Of a stretch of DNA of 64,000 nt, positions 23,963-34,202 are shown piece after piece; position 1 is the first letter of the stretch; every line of letters starts with the position of its first letter. The DNA is from Bog-756 sp963734395 (GTDB taxonomy: Bacteria; Actinomycetota; Acidimicrobiia; Acidimicrobiales; RAAP-2): the NCBI GenBank assembly GCA_963734395.1, contig CAVTGY010000007.1, positions 930,001 through 994,000 of the forward strand, read 5' to 3'. Below the pieces are notes generated by a model that was given only the letters and a program-made list of their open reading frames with translations, had not been told where the DNA came from and ran no database searches. Position numbers and translations under genes: made by a program.

Positions 23963-25528
23963 GTGGAAGGTTCCGAGCCCATTGGCGCGCCCGTGGATGA
24001 TCCGGAACCGAGCATGCCCACCTGGCCGTCGTACGATCCGGCCGGGTTCTACGATGAGATGGTCGGTCCCGACGGAGCACCCCGACCAGGTGCAGTGGCC
24101 CTGTGGCGCAGGTTCACCGATCTCGGGCCCCACGTGTTGGCCGAGCGGCAGGTGGCTGCCGATCGTGAGATGCGCTCCATCGGAGTCACCTTCACCATCT
24201 ACGAGGGTTCCGCCGGAGTGGAACGGCCATGGCCCTTCGACATCATCCCCAGGGTGATGCCATCCGAACAGTGGCACACCATCGAGGTCGGTCTGGTCCA
24301 GCGACTGAACGCCCTCAACCTGTTCGTAGACGACGTCTACCACGACCAACGGGCGGTGAGCTCCGGAGTGGTCCCGGCCGAGTTGGTGTCCGGCTCCCCC
24401 AATTTCCGGCGGGAGTGCATGGGCGTCGATCCACCAGGTGGCATCTGGACCCATATCTGCGGCAGCGACCTGATCCGTGATGTCGACGGGACGATCTACG
24501 TGCTCGAGGACAACCTGCGAGTGCCGTCGGGCGTGTCATACCTGCTCGAGAATCGGATGGTGGCCAAGCACATCTTTCCCGAGTTGTTCCGCGACTACAG
24601 CATCGAACCCGTCGATCCCTACATCGGGAGGCTGGCCAGCCTGCTGGCCTCTGTCTCCCCCTCGACGGGCGATCCGACAATCGTGGTGCTCACTCCAGGT
24701 ATCTACAACTCTGCGTACTTCGAGCATGCGTTTCTGGCCCAGCAGCTCGGCGTGGAATTGGTCGAAGGGAGCGATCTGATCGTATTGGACGACGACTGCG
24801 TTTATGCACGGACCATCGAGGGTCTTCAGCGGGTCGATGTGGTGTACCGGCGAATCGACGATCTCTTCCTCGATCCCGAGGCATTCGATCCCACCTCGAT
24901 GCTGGGAGTGCCCGGGTTGATTCGCGCATGGCATGCGGGACAGGTTGCCCTTGTCAACGCTCCCGGCGCTGGCGTCGCGGACGACAAGAAGGTCTACTCC
25001 TACGTTCCCGATATCATCCGTTTTTTCCTCGACGAGGAGCCCGTCCTGGCCACCGTGCCCACGCTCCGTTGCAGCGACGACGCGTCGCGCCAATTCGTGT
25101 TGGCGAACATGGAGCGATTGGTGGTCAAGCCGGCCAACGAGTCCGGTGGCTACGGAGTGTCGGTGGGGACGCAGGCTTCCGCCCTCGAACTGGCCGATGT
25201 CGCCAAAAAGATCGAGGATGAACCGAATCGATGGGTGGCCCAGCCGGTGATACCGCTGTCGACTGCTCCCACGTTGTGCAACGGAGAGATCGCCCCGAGG
25301 CACGTCGATCTCCGTCCCTTCACGCTGCTCGGGCCCGAGGGTGCCTATGTCACCCGGGGCGGCCTCACCCGGGTGGCCCACCGAGCCGGATCCCTGGTGG
25401 TCAACTCGTCACAAGGTGGAGGGAGCAAGGACACCTGGGTGATCGATTCCCGCGAATCGACCCTGTCGGAGACGATGCAGACGCCTGACGTCAATGAGAC
25501 CTCAGGCGACGACGAACGAAATGGCTGA
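23963..25528 (+). CDS. Circularly permuted ATP-grasp type 2 protein
   Basis: A 521-residue enzyme of the permuted ATP-grasp family, predicted carboxylate-amine or peptide ligase. RECMGVDPPGGIWTHICGSD, GTIYVLEDNLRVPSGVSYLL, SYVPDIIRFFLDEEPVLATV, RLVVKPANESGGYGVSVG and RHVDLRPFTLLG are conserved segments; VVKPANESGGYG is the nucleotide-binding loop. GTG at 23963 follows TAGGGT directly, so a slightly downstream start (GTG 23993 or ATG 24014) is possible if the message is leaderless. It heads the three-gene operon with alpha-E and transglutaminase proteins, an association seen widely in bacteria. Confidence 0.88.
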   Translation: MEGSEPIGAPVDDPEPSMPTWPSYDPAGFYDEMVGPDGAPRPGAVALWRRFTDLGPHVLAERQVAADREMRSIGVTFTIYEGSAGVERPWPFDIIPRVMPSEQWHTIEVGLVQRLNALNLFVDDVYHDQRAVSSGVVPAELVSGSPNFRRECMGVDPPGGIWTHICGSDLIRDVDGTIYVLEDNLRVPSGVSYLLENRMVAKHIFPELFRDYSIEPVDPYIGRLASLLASVSPSTGDPTIVVLTPGIYNSAYFEHAFLAQQLGVELVEGSDLIVLDDDCVYARTIEGLQRVDVVYRRIDDLFLDPEAFDPTSMLGVPGLIRAWHAGQVALVNAPGAGVADDKKVYSYVPDIIRFFLDEEPVLATVPTLRCSDDASRQFVLANMERLVVKPANESGGYGVSVGTQASALELADVAKKIEDEPNRWVAQPVIPLSTAPTLCNGEIAPRHVDLRPFTLLGPEGAYVTRGGLTRVAHRAGSLVVNSSQGGGSKDTWVIDSRESTLSETMQTPDVNETSGDDERNG

Positions 25529-25559
25529 AACCCGCTAACCGACACCAAGGAGGCAAACC

Positions 25560-26543
25560 ATGCTGCTGGCACGAATGGCCGAATCCGTCTACTGGGCCGG
25601 GCGCTATCTCGAGCGCGCCGAGTGCACCGCCAGGATCGTGCAGGTCCACACCGATGCTCACGTCGACATTCCCGTCGGGGAGGACGTGGGGTGGGAGCCG
25701 CTCCTGGCCATTGCCGACGTCGGCATCGAGTTCGCCCAGTACCACCCGGTTGTAGCCCAAGCGGACAATGTCGGTGCCTCCGAACACGATGTCATCGAGT
25801 TTCTGCTTCACTACCAGGAGAATCCCTCGTCGATTCTGGCGGCGATCGCGGCAGCGAGGAAGAATCTCCGGGCCGCACGTCCGGTGGTGCCCCGCGAGGC
25901 CTGGGAGGCTGCCAACACGTTGTGGCTGGGATGCTCGGATAATCTCGAGGAAGCGCGAACTCGCGAGGGTCGGGTGCAGTGGCTTCGCCGGGTCATTGCC
26001 GGGTGCCAGAGAATCAACGGTATTTTGCTCGGCACCATGAGCCGCGATGAAGCAATGTCCTTCCTCTCCATCGGCCAGAGCATCGAACGGGCCGACCTGA
26101 CCACCCGGGTGCTCGATGTGAGGTCAGAGAGCGTGCACCCCAAGCGGGGAGATGATCCCTACGACGTCGTGCACTGGATGGCCGTTCTCCGGTCACTGGC
26201 GGCGTACCAACCGTTCCGCCGGGCGATGCCGGCGCGTCCCCATGGCGGCTCCACCTTGCGGTTTCTCCTCCAAGACGACCGGTTTCCCCGAGCGGTGAGT
26301 GCGTGCCTTGCCGAAACCCGCTCCCAGTTGAAGGCCCTTCCCCGCGCCGAAGACGCACTCGATGCATGCGCCAACGCCTCCATGCTGGTGGCCTCGGCTG
26401 CGGTGACCCGCCTTACCCTCGACGGGATGAGCGGATTCCTCGACGAAGTCCAGGTAACCCTGGCCGAGATCCATCGGCAGATCGACCTGACCTACTTCCG
26501 GCCAAACTTTGTCGGTTGGCAATCCCATTCGGCAGCATCGTGA
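25560..26543 (+). CDS. Alpha-E domain protein (DUF403)
   Basis: A 327-residue helical protein of the alpha-E family. MLLARMAESVYWAGRYLERA is the hallmark N-terminus, then ARIVQVHTDAHVDIP, RENPSSILAAI-like helix (YQENPSSILAAIAAARKNLR) and ARPVVPREAWEAANTLW. FLSIGQSIERADLTTRVLDV follows. AAGGAGG lies seven bases before the ATG, 31 bp after the ATP-grasp stop. Its biochemical role is unknown; co-occurrence suggests a scaffold or modifying subunit for the ligase. Confidence 0.9.
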   Translation: MLLARMAESVYWAGRYLERAECTARIVQVHTDAHVDIPVGEDVGWEPLLAIADVGIEFAQYHPVVAQADNVGASEHDVIEFLLHYQENPSSILAAIAAARKNLRAARPVVPREAWEAANTLWLGCSDNLEEARTREGRVQWLRRVIAGCQRINGILLGTMSRDEAMSFLSIGQSIERADLTTRVLDVRSESVHPKRGDDPYDVVHWMAVLRSLAAYQPFRRAMPARPHGGSTLRFLLQDDRFPRAVSACLAETRSQLKALPRAEDALDACANASMLVASAAVTRLTLDGMSGFLDEVQVTLAEIHRQIDLTYFRPNFVGWQSHSAAS

Positions 26544-26664
26544 TCTCGGCGAGTTCCCTGGCACCGGGCTTCGGCCCAGACGGCACGGTCCGGACCCGGT
26601 GGAAACCGGTTGGGGTCGAGTCGGTGCGGTTCGCCCCACGATTCGACAAGGTGCGCAACACCCG

Positions 26665-27540
26665 GTGAAGTACCGGATCGTCCATCGCACCCAGTACCGC
26701 TACGACGCGCCGGTGTCCCGGTGCCGAAACGAGGCCCATCTTCGCCCACGGGACACAGACCGCCAGCAGTGTCTGACCAGTGACATGGCGGTGGATCCGA
26801 CGCCCACCAGTTGGTCCGAACGTTTCGACTTCTTCGGCAATCCAGTGGTTTCCTTCGCGGTGAACGGCCCCTTCGACGAGCTCACCGTCACCTCCAGAAG
26901 CTCAGTGTCGGTATCCGGCCGAGAGCTCCTTCCCATCATCGGTCCATCTTGGGAGCAGGCCCGTGACTCATTGGCCACCGATCTGAGCGAAGAAATGCTC
27001 GGCGCTCGTCAATTCTGCTTCGAGTCTCCGCTGGTTCCCCCGTCGACGAGCATCCGTGATTATGCCGCACCCTCCTTTCCCGCCGGACGCCCGCTGGTCG
27101 ACGCAATCACCGAGCTGACCGAACGGGTCTTCGCCGATTTCGTCTATGACCCCGGATTCACCACGGTGGCCACGCCGTTGGAGGAGGTGTTCCACTTCCG
27201 CCGAGGTGTCTGCCAGGACTTCGCCCACCTTGCCATCGGGTGCACCCGGTCGATGGGGCTCGCGGCCCGATACGTGAGTGGCTACCTCGAAACTGCGCCA
27301 CCGGCCGGCGAAGAGCGACTGATCGGCGCCGACGCATCCCATGCATGGCTCTCGGTGTTCATACCCGGATGGGGGTGGCTCGACGTCGATCCGACCAATG
27401 ACGAGATCGTTGGTTCGACCTATGTCACCACCGCGTGGGGTCGAGACTATGCCGATGTATCTCCGCTCAAGGGCATCGTGTTCGGCGGAGGGGACTCACA
27501 CAAGCTGGATGTAGCAGTCGAGGTCACCCGTGAGCCCTAG
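26665..27540 (+). CDS. Transglutaminase-like cysteine peptidase family protein
   Basis: A 291-residue protein with the bacterial transglutaminase N-terminal beta domain (VKYRIVHRTQYRYDAPVSRC, FGNPVVSFAVNGPFDELTV) and a papain-like core. The triad is visible: Cys in RRGVCQDFAHLAIGCTRSMG, His in DASHAWLSVFIPGWGW, and Asp in LDVDPTND. The GTG at 26665 begins the family homology; AAGGTG lies 11 bases upstream. It is the third gene of the ATP-grasp/alpha-E set and is cytoplasmic. It could process or hydrolyse the isopeptide made by the ligase, which is inference. Confidence 0.88.
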   Translation: MKYRIVHRTQYRYDAPVSRCRNEAHLRPRDTDRQQCLTSDMAVDPTPTSWSERFDFFGNPVVSFAVNGPFDELTVTSRSSVSVSGRELLPIIGPSWEQARDSLATDLSEEMLGARQFCFESPLVPPSTSIRDYAAPSFPAGRPLVDAITELTERVFADFVYDPGFTTVATPLEEVFHFRRGVCQDFAHLAIGCTRSMGLAARYVSGYLETAPPAGEERLIGADASHAWLSVFIPGWGWLDVDPTNDEIVGSTYVTTAWGRDYADVSPLKGIVFGGGDSHKLDVAVEVTREP

Positions 27541-27568
27541 GCGAGGCCCACCAGCACCCTGCCCGCGG

Positions 27569-29257
27569 TCATCCCATCTCCGCATAACGGTTTCCCCCCC
27601 GGTCCTTGGCCAGATACATGGCCAGATCGGCATCGCACAGAAGCTGATCAGCGCTGGTTCCCGGACGGTGGAAGGTGATGCCGATGCTCACCGTTGCCTG
27701 CATCTCCGTTCCGCCGGCACTCAGGGGCCGACGGCTCGCCTCCAGTATCCGTTCGGCGAGGGTGAACGCCTCGTTGTTGCTGGCCAGCTCTTCGATCAGG
27801 ATTCCAAATTCGTCGCCACCGAGCCGCGCTGCGGTATCGGCGTTGCGCAGGCATCCCAGTATGTTCTCCGCCGTTGTCTTGAGGAGGGTGTCGCCCGCGG
27901 AATGTCCGAGGGTGTCATTGATCAGCTTGAGGTTGTCCAGGTCCAGAAAGAGAACAGCCAGATGGCCCTCGGTTCGTTCGAGTCGGGCCACCGCGTGGCG
28001 CAAGACGATCCTGAAAGAGTGATCGGTTGCCGAGGCCGGTCAGCGAGTCGTGGAACGCCTGGTGGGAGAGCCGATCCTCGAGCTGCTTGCGGTCGGTGAC
28101 ATCCCGGAAGCTCCAGACTCGACCGACGATCTTGTCGTCGACGCTCTGTGGCTTCGATATCCGTTCGAACACCCGGCCGTCCTTGAACACCAGAACGTCG
28201 TCGCTCTCTCCTTCGAGATCGGCATAGACCTTCTCCACCTTGGCCACGTATTCGTCCGGCGATGCCAATTGGTCGCGGACGTAGGCAGTTACTTTCCGTC
28301 GATCGTTCCCGGTGAGGGCCGACTTCGGCACTCGCCACATCTCAATCAGCCGATGGTTGAAGCTGACGATTTGACCTTCGGTATCGACCACCAGAATTCC
28401 GTCGGCAGTGGCGTCAAGCGTCGCGGTCAACAGCGACAACGCCTTGCGTACTTCAAAATCAGCCCGTTCACGATCGGTGACATCGTGACCGGTCACCACA
28501 TACCCGCCGACGGTCGGGTCACTGATGAGATTGACGAACGCCAGCTCGAATGGGAGGGTCCCGGTGTTGCCGTGGCGAATCAGTGGCAAGGTGACCGCCA
28601 CAGGACCCGCCACGGATGCGCCTCGTGACGCACGTTCAAATGCGCCGGTGAGGATCGGCCGATCGCTCTTCCGGCACCAAATCGGCCAGGGGAAGCCCTT
28701 CCAATATCTCGGGGTCGTGTCCGAGCAGCCGGGTCACCGCACCGGAGACCGATTGGATGCATCCGTCAGGTGACACCAGCATGGTGACGGCGGCAGAGTT
28801 GTGAACGAGCGATCGCAAGCGGGCATCGTGGTCATGCACGAGCTCGAAGCGTCGTCGCTGGGTCAGATCGCGGAGGGACAACAGGATGGCACCGTCGTGA
28901 AACCATCCGACCGGTGCGCCGACCAACTCCATCAGTCGCCATCCGGTTGTCGCGCTGCATCGAATCTCGATGGGAGCCCCGACCTCCTTCCCCTGAACGC
29001 TCGAGAGCGACCGGAGGGCGAGTTCCAGATCGTCGGGATGGACGAAAGTCGATCACCGACGTACCGATCGAGTCCGCCAGCGATCGGCCGAACAAGGACA
29101 GAGCGGTGCGATTGGCCCACTTCAGGCAACCCTGGGCGTCGACGACGATTACCGCGTCGGGGAGCTCACCGAGGAGTCTGGCCAGTACGTCTTCATCGGG
29201 CGCGTCCGACGTCGGAATCAGAATGCCCGAGGTCGGCAATATGCATGAATTGTACAT
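27569..29257 (-). CDS. PAS-PAS-PAS-GGDEF diguanylate cyclase, frameshifted
   Basis: Cytoplasmic sensor enzyme making cyclic di-GMP, about 560 residues. Three PAS domains in order: LLGELPDAVIVVDAQGCLKW; SLVHNSAAVTMLVSPDGCIQ; and ATLDATADGILVVDTEGQIV, the last preceded by a PAC motif (GHDVTDRERADFE). The GGDEF domain has LAVLFLDLDNLKLINDTLGH and RLGGDEFGIL, with the inhibitory I-site RNAD intact. There is no EAL domain. Switches lie near 28010, 28625 and 28930-29060. The ATG at 29257 is one option; a TTG a few codons in follows a TACAAT box. Ligands are not predictable. Confidence 0.82.
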
Positions 29258-29315
29258 CGGCGTGATGCGAAAGTGACTTGAGGGAGCCAGCGATCCGCCG
29301 GGGTCACGATCCGAC

Positions 29316-30290
29316 TCATGTCCACGGCATGGCGGCACGTTCACGCCAATAGATCTCCGGGTCAACGGCAAGGGTTGAGAACCGATCACCGGCCGGCGGG
29401 GCGGCGTCAGCGAGTGCCGCCAGGTTCGAGCGCAGCTGGGGCACCGTCGCCGCCCCCAGGAGCACGACATCGGCCCAGGGCTGGGCCAGGGCCACCGACA
29501 GGGCCGTCACATCGGGATGTTCGCCCAACATCGCTCGCCGTCGCCGGTCCGGGGACGGCCAGGCGTCCGTTGGCCAGTGCCTCCTTGACGATCACCGTCC
29601 AGCCCGGCGGCCTTTGCCTCGGCCAGGGCCGGACCCGACCGAGGTCTCGAGGAGATTCCAGGTGGCCTGGACCGCGGAGAACAGCGGGGTGCCGTCGATC
29701 TCGATGGTCAACGCCCGGCGGAGCGTCTCCGATTGGTGCGGACCGCTGAGGCTGAGCCCAACCGGCACGCCGAGCTCGGCCAGCGACCGCTGGGCTTCGG
29801 TCGTCGTCGAGGATTCCGGACTCCAGGGTGGCCGAGTGGACCTGGTAGAGCCGCAGCCAACGTCCGAGCAGCTCATTGGTCTCCGGCCACTGGCGAGCGA
29901 GGGCGGCCGCCGAGTGGTCCTTGACCTCGGGAACCTCGGCGTCCACCGTCCAGTCGGCGGTGTAGGTGTATCCCCACTTCGATGACACCATCACCTGTTC
30001 CGGGTCGATGTGACGGTCGAGTCAGCCATCCGGCCAGGAACTCCTCGGCCCGGCCGTAGGAGCGGGCGGCGTCGAACCATCGGATCCCGCCCTCCCATGC
30101 GGCATCACATACCTGGTGGCATCGCCGCTCGAAGCGCCTCGACAGACCGGTCTGCGCCGACGGCAACCCCGTGTCCGACGGTCAGGTATCCCGGACGACC
30201 CAACGCTGCCAGACCCAGCCCGAATACGGCCATCACCCAGTCTCGATCGTGGCGTCTCGGAGAGCCGGCGAATGACCCGGCCCGTCGCAT
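29316..30290 (-). CDS. Aldo/keto reductase, frameshifted
   Basis: NADPH-dependent (alpha/beta)8 oxidoreductase of about 325 residues. FGLGLAALGRPGYLTVGHG opens the barrel, GGIRWFDAARSYGRAEEFLA carries the catalytic Asp-Tyr pair, VMVSSKWGYTYTADW has the Lys, and LLGRWLRLYQVHSATLES gives the catalytic His. The C-terminal cofactor part is VVLLGAATVPQLRSNLAAL. At least five frame switches occur. ATG at 30290 begins three bases after the aldolase stop, so the two are an operon. Confidence 0.82.
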
Positions 30291-30293
30291 CGT

Positions 30294-30968
30294 CTAGTCG
30301 CGGGCCTTCTTGTCGATCTTTCGCAATGCGCCGTAGCCGCCGGACATCGCCGCCACGATGATGTCCTCGAAGTCCTTGTCGGTCAGCACCCGTGGCGTTC
30401 CGAGCGAAGAGGCGCGCCAGTACAGCTCGGACAGCCATTCCAGGAGCTCGAGGCGTTCAACGGCTTCGTTCATCGTGCTGCCGTAGGCAATCGAACCGTG
30501 GTTCTGCATCAACGCCGCGTTCCGGCCCTTGAGCGCCTCGATCACATTCTGCGCCAGCTTTTCGGAGCCAAAGGTCGCATACGGTGCAGTTCGGGGAGCT
30601 CCTCCCAGGCCCAGGCAGCTGTAGTGCAGTGGCGGCAGCTCGTCGTGGCAACAGGAGAGAGCGGTCGATGCCATGGCGTGGGCGTGGGTGATGGCCAGGG
30701 CGTTGGTGGCGGCGTAGATGCCGGTGTGGAGGGGTACCTCGGATGTGGGGGCGAGCTGGCCGTCCACCACCTCACCGTCGAGATCGATGACCGTGACCAT
30801 CTCGGCGGTGACCGTGCCCAGGTCTGCCCCGGTGGGGGTGACCGCGATGAGATCCTCGTGACGTGCGGAGATGTTGCCCGCGGTGCCGATGACCAGCCCC
30901 TTTTCGGCCAGGTGGCGGCTGGCGCCGGCTACGGCCTCTCGTTCCTCGGCCAAGAGCAGATCGCTCAT
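30294..30968 (-). CDS. Class II aldolase/adducin family protein
   Basis: A 224-residue zinc aldolase of the fuculose-/ribulose-phosphate type. Zinc ligands are in ITHAHAMASTALSC (HAH) with the later ALMQNHGSIAYG (His), and PTSEVPLHTGIYAA supplies the catalytic Glu. GTAGNISARHEDLIAVTPTG is the phosphate-binding segment. GAGAGGAACCAGAA precedes the ATG. It sits in front of the aldo/keto reductase, suggesting catabolism of a deoxy-sugar or sugar phosphate to an aldehyde that is then reduced. Confidence 0.88.
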   Translation of the reverse strand: MSDLLLAEEREAVAGASRHLAEKGLVIGTAGNISARHEDLIAVTPTGADLGTVTAEMVTVIDLDGEVVDGQLAPTSEVPLHTGIYAATNALAITHAHAMASTALSCCHDELPPLHYSCLGLGGAPRTAPYATFGSEKLAQNVIEALKGRNAALMQNHGSIAYGSTMNEAVERLELLEWLSELYWRASSLGTPRVLTDKDFEDIIVAAMSGGYGALRKIDKKARD

Positions 30969-31077
30969 TTCTGGTTCCTCTCCGAAAAATCGAACTGTTC
31001 AGGATGGTGACACTAGCCGACGGACCTCGTGGCTTTGATGTGAGTCGGGGAGGGGTCAGGCGCGCAATCCGGGCGAG

Positions 31078-32502
31078 TCAGATGTCGTAGTAGAGCATGA
31101 ACTCCCAGGGGTGGGGACGAAGGCGCACCGCGTCGATCTCGTTCGACCGCTTGAAATCGATCCAGGTCTCGATCAGATCATCGGTGAACACGCCGCCCTC
31201 GGTGAGGAACGCCTGGTCTTCTTCGAGCGCGGTCAACGCCTCATCGAGCGAGGACGGGACCTGCCCGATCTTTGCCAATTCCTCGGGCGGCAACTCGAAG
31301 AGGTCTTCGTCGACCGGTGCCGGAGGTTCGGTGTGCTTGGTCACACCGTCGAGCCCGGCCATGAGCATGGCCGAGAACGCGAGGTAGGGATTGCAGGAGG
31401 GATCCGGGCACCTGAACTCGATCCGCTTTGCCTTCGGACTCTTCGAGTAGAGGGGAATCCGACACGCCGCCGATCGATTTCGCTGTGAATAGACCAGGTT
31501 GACCGGTGCCTCGTAGCCGGGAACCAACCGCCGGTAGGAGTTGGTGGTGGGCGCGGCGAACGCAAGGATTGCCCTTGCGTGAGCGAGCACGCCGCCCACG
31601 TACCAGCGACCGATGTCGGACAGCCCTCCGTAGCCGGTCTCCGAATAGAAGAGCGGCTCGTCTCCGTTCCAAAGAGATTGGTGGACGTGCATGCCGGAGC
31701 CGTTGTCCTGGAACAGCGGCTTCGGCATGAACGTCGCCGTGCAGCCGGCATTGAAGGCGACGCTCTTGACGATGTACTTGTAGAGCATCAATTTGTCGGC
31801 CATCGAGAGCAAGGTGTCGAACCGCATATCGATCTCCGCCTGCCCTGCGGTGCCGACCTCGTGGTGCTGCACCTCGATCTCGATCCCGTGCCGTTCCATG
31901 GCCAGGCACATCTCCGAACGCATGTCCTGGAAGTGGTCCATCGGAGGGACCGGAAAGTACCCCTCCTTGTAGCGCGGCTTGTAGCCGAGGTTGGGGTGCT
32001 CATCTCGCGCCGAGTTCCAGATGCCTTCGACCGAATCGACCTGGTAGAAGGCGGAGTGCTCGTCTTGAGAGAATCGAACGTCGTCGAAGATGAAGAACTC
32101 CGCTTCGGGCCCGACATACACGGTGTCGGCGATCCCGGTCGCCTCGAGGTGCCGTTCCGCCTTCAGTGCCACGTACCGGGGATCTCTGCTGTAGCTCTCC
32201 CCGGTGACCGGATCATGGACGAAGCAGTTCATGTTGAGTGTCTTGTGCTGTCGGAACTCGTCGACGACCGCCGTCGCCGGATCGGGAAGCAGGATCATGT
32301 CCGACTCCTGGATCTCCTGGAACCCTCGGATGGAGGACCCGTCGAACCCGTACCCGTCGTCGAACGCATCCTCGGTGAGCGCATGCACCGGAATCGAGAA
32401 GTGCTGCATCAGACCGGGAAGGTCGCAGAACCTCAGGTCGACCATCTCGATCCCTTCGTCAGCGGCGAGGCGGACCACCTCAGCGGCACTACGTTTCTGC
32501 AT
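31078..32502 (-). CDS. glnA: Glutamine synthetase type I
   Basis: Dodecameric enzyme making glutamine from glutamate, ammonia and ATP; 474 residues, the usual GSI-beta length with MQKRSAAEVVRLAADEGIEM at the start. GFDGSSIRGFQEIQESDM, VGPEAEFFIFDDVRFS, KSVAFNAGCTATFMPKPLFQ, DNGSGMHVHQSLW and NRSAACRIP are the conserved active-site blocks. At the adenylylation site the usual NLYxLPPEE reads EDLFELPPEE, so the modified Tyr is Phe. AGAGGAGGAGAA precedes the ATG. No GlnR-type box is obvious in the upstream 150 bp. Confidence 0.97.
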   Translation of the reverse strand: MQKRSAAEVVRLAADEGIEMVDLRFCDLPGLMQHFSIPVHALTEDAFDDGYGFDGSSIRGFQEIQESDMILLPDPATAVVDEFRQHKTLNMNCFVHDPVTGESYSRDPRYVALKAERHLEATGIADTVYVGPEAEFFIFDDVRFSQDEHSAFYQVDSVEGIWNSARDEHPNLGYKPRYKEGYFPVPPMDHFQDMRSEMCLAMERHGIEIEVQHHEVGTAGQAEIDMRFDTLLSMADKLMLYKYIVKSVAFNAGCTATFMPKPLFQDNGSGMHVHQSLWNGDEPLFYSETGYGGLSDIGRWYVGGVLAHARAILAFAAPTTNSYRRLVPGYEAPVNLVYSQRNRSAACRIPLYSKSPKAKRIEFRCPDPSCNPYLAFSAMLMAGLDGVTKHTEPPAPVDEDLFELPPEELAKIGQVPSSLDEALTALEEDQAFLTEGGVFTDDLIETWIDFKRSNEIDAVRLRPHPWEFMLYYDI

Positions 32503-32658
32503 TTCTCCTCCTCTTTCCGACTCTTTGCGACGAACTGGTTCAGTCTGTATTGATTTGAGGCGGCCCGCAACGGTCGGGTGCGTCTGGGTTGATGAACAGA
32601 TGATGAATTATCGAACGAAGGGATTTCTCGTGCAGGCCGACCGACGGACCGCGCCGGC

Positions 32659-33584
32659 TCACACCACCGGTGGTGGGTTCCCCTCTGCACTGGCGGGGAG
32701 CTCGGGATCCCACGCACACACCCCGCACGCGTGGCGGAATGCTGAACGGGCGAACTCGAGTGCGACGCGATGCGGATCGGGGCTGGAGCGAACGTCGTCC
32801 CAGTCCAGAATGAACTCCCCGAGGGTGGGGTCCCAGCGCGCCGCCGGCGGCGAGAGGGATGCCGTGCCGAAGCCGTCGGGTGCCGGGTGCGCGTAGGCAT
32901 AGAAGGCCGCCTTCCCGTAGCGGGTGTCGCCGGGCCACCAGCCGACGGCGACCTCCTGGGCGTCCATCGCGTTGCGCATGATGAAGTCCTCGAAGGGGGA
33001 TCGGCAGGCTGTCCGGAGAAGAGGTTGGTGGCCAGGTCGAATGAGCCCCACCATGCATTGACCGGCGTCGACCGTCCACGATAGGGAGCACGGAATGCCG
33101 CCAGCACCAGCGCGGCCTGGGTGGCGGCGGCAAAGTAGGAGTCGACCTGGCCGGGGTCGTACCGTGCGTGCTGGTCGTCCTCATCGAGAGGCACGCTCCA
33201 GGTCACTTCTTGGGGAGTGAGATCGATCTCGATGGGGCCGACCAGTCGGCGGACCGCCTGCAAGACCTCCCGGGTGACCTCGCCGACCGGACGGTCGGTG
33301 GTCAGCGCAATCTGTTGGGTCCGCCCGTCGCTGTGTTCGACGACCGCTTGGTGGACTCGGAGATCGAGCGCCACCACCAGCGCTCCCGAGCCATCGGGTG
33401 CCGGTAGCGGAGCCGTCTCCCAACCCCTGGCGGTCAGCCGGAGCGCTGCGTGCTGGAGCTCCGGCTCCGGTGGCGCCATCGCCACCGCCAGTTTCCCGAG
33501 AACCTGGGTGTGGGCGTGCAGGGTGTCGCACGTCGGGCTCCAGTCCTCATAGGAAATCATCGGCCACCCCGAACCGGAGGACAT
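32659..33584 (-). CDS. DUF5996 family protein, one frameshift
   Basis: A roughly 308-residue soluble protein of unknown function. Family segments are SYEDWSPTCDTLHAHTQVLG, RLTARGWETAPLPAPDGSGA, FRAPYRGRSTPVNAWWGSFD and, after a frame switch near 33000, GWWPGDTRYGKAAFYAYAHP, LGEFILDWDDVRSSPDPH and FARSAFRHACGVCAWDPELP. ATG at 33584 is supported by TAAGGT six bases upstream, a leaderless arrangement. No enzyme motif is evident. Confidence 0.75.
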
Positions 33585-33590
33585 GGCCGC

Positions 33591-33596
33591 ACCTTA
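33591..33596 (-). promoter_or_regulatory. TAAGGT -10 box of the DUF5996 gene
   Basis: TAAGGT, six bases, ATG at 33584 on the minus strand. Confidence 0.5.
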
Positions 33597-33613
33597 CCAA
33601 GTGGCTCCGATGG

Positions 33614-34121
33614 TCACGCCGGGCCGCGGGTCGACCGGCGGCGCGGGCTCGAGGCGTCGAGCTGTTCGAGCAGGCGATCGATGAACGCCACCTGTCCCCG
33701 GACCAGTCGCCGCCGAGCGTGCTCGGTGCTTGTCCATTCGGCCCTGTCGACCTCCGGAAACGACAGCAGTCGGCCCGATCCCGGCGGCCACTCGATTTCG
33801 AACTCGTTGCTCACCACCTGGTCGATCGAGAATTGGTGGGCGTAGCACCGCCCAGACCCGAACCCGCTTCCCGCCGGATTGGCGGATCTCGCCCAGGTCG
33901 ATCCGGGAACCGGTGGGGACCGCCTGCCCCAGTTCCTCGGCGAATTCGCGCTCCGCCGCCCGTTCCGGATCGTCGCCCGCCCGGTATTCACCCTTGGGAA
34001 TCGACCAGGCGTGCTCGTCCTTGTTCTTCCAGTAGGGACCACCCGGGTGAACCAGCAGCAGCTCGGTCTCGGTGACGTCGCGCCGGCGGTAGAGGAGTAT
34101 TCCCGCGCTCCGATCAGGCAT
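33614..34121 (-). CDS. NUDIX hydrolase, one frameshift
   Basis: Nucleoside-diphosphate-linked hydrolase of about 168 residues. RSAGILLYRRRDVTETELLL opens the fold; the NUDIX box reads GEYRAGDDPERAAEREFAEE LG with the catalytic REFAEELG. The frame changes near 33855 and the rest (FEIEWPPGSGRLLSFPEVDR, AFIDRLLEQL) follows. WKNKDEHAWSIPKGEY is typical of the diadenosine-polyphosphate or ADP-ribose group. The start codon ATG at 34121 lies 81 bp from the divergent GH92 gene. Confidence 0.85.
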
Positions 34122-34190
34122 CCGGGTCGTCCACCGATGGCATCCTAACGACGGACACCGAGCCCAGCGCCGGGCGGCGCTGGGCCGCAC

Positions 34191-34196
34191 TAGGGT
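34191..34196 (+). promoter_or_regulatory. TAGGGT -10 box, leaderless start of GH92 gene
   Basis: TAGGGT, six bases, ATG at 34203. Confidence 0.5.
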
Positions 34197-34202
34197 TTCG
34201 CC

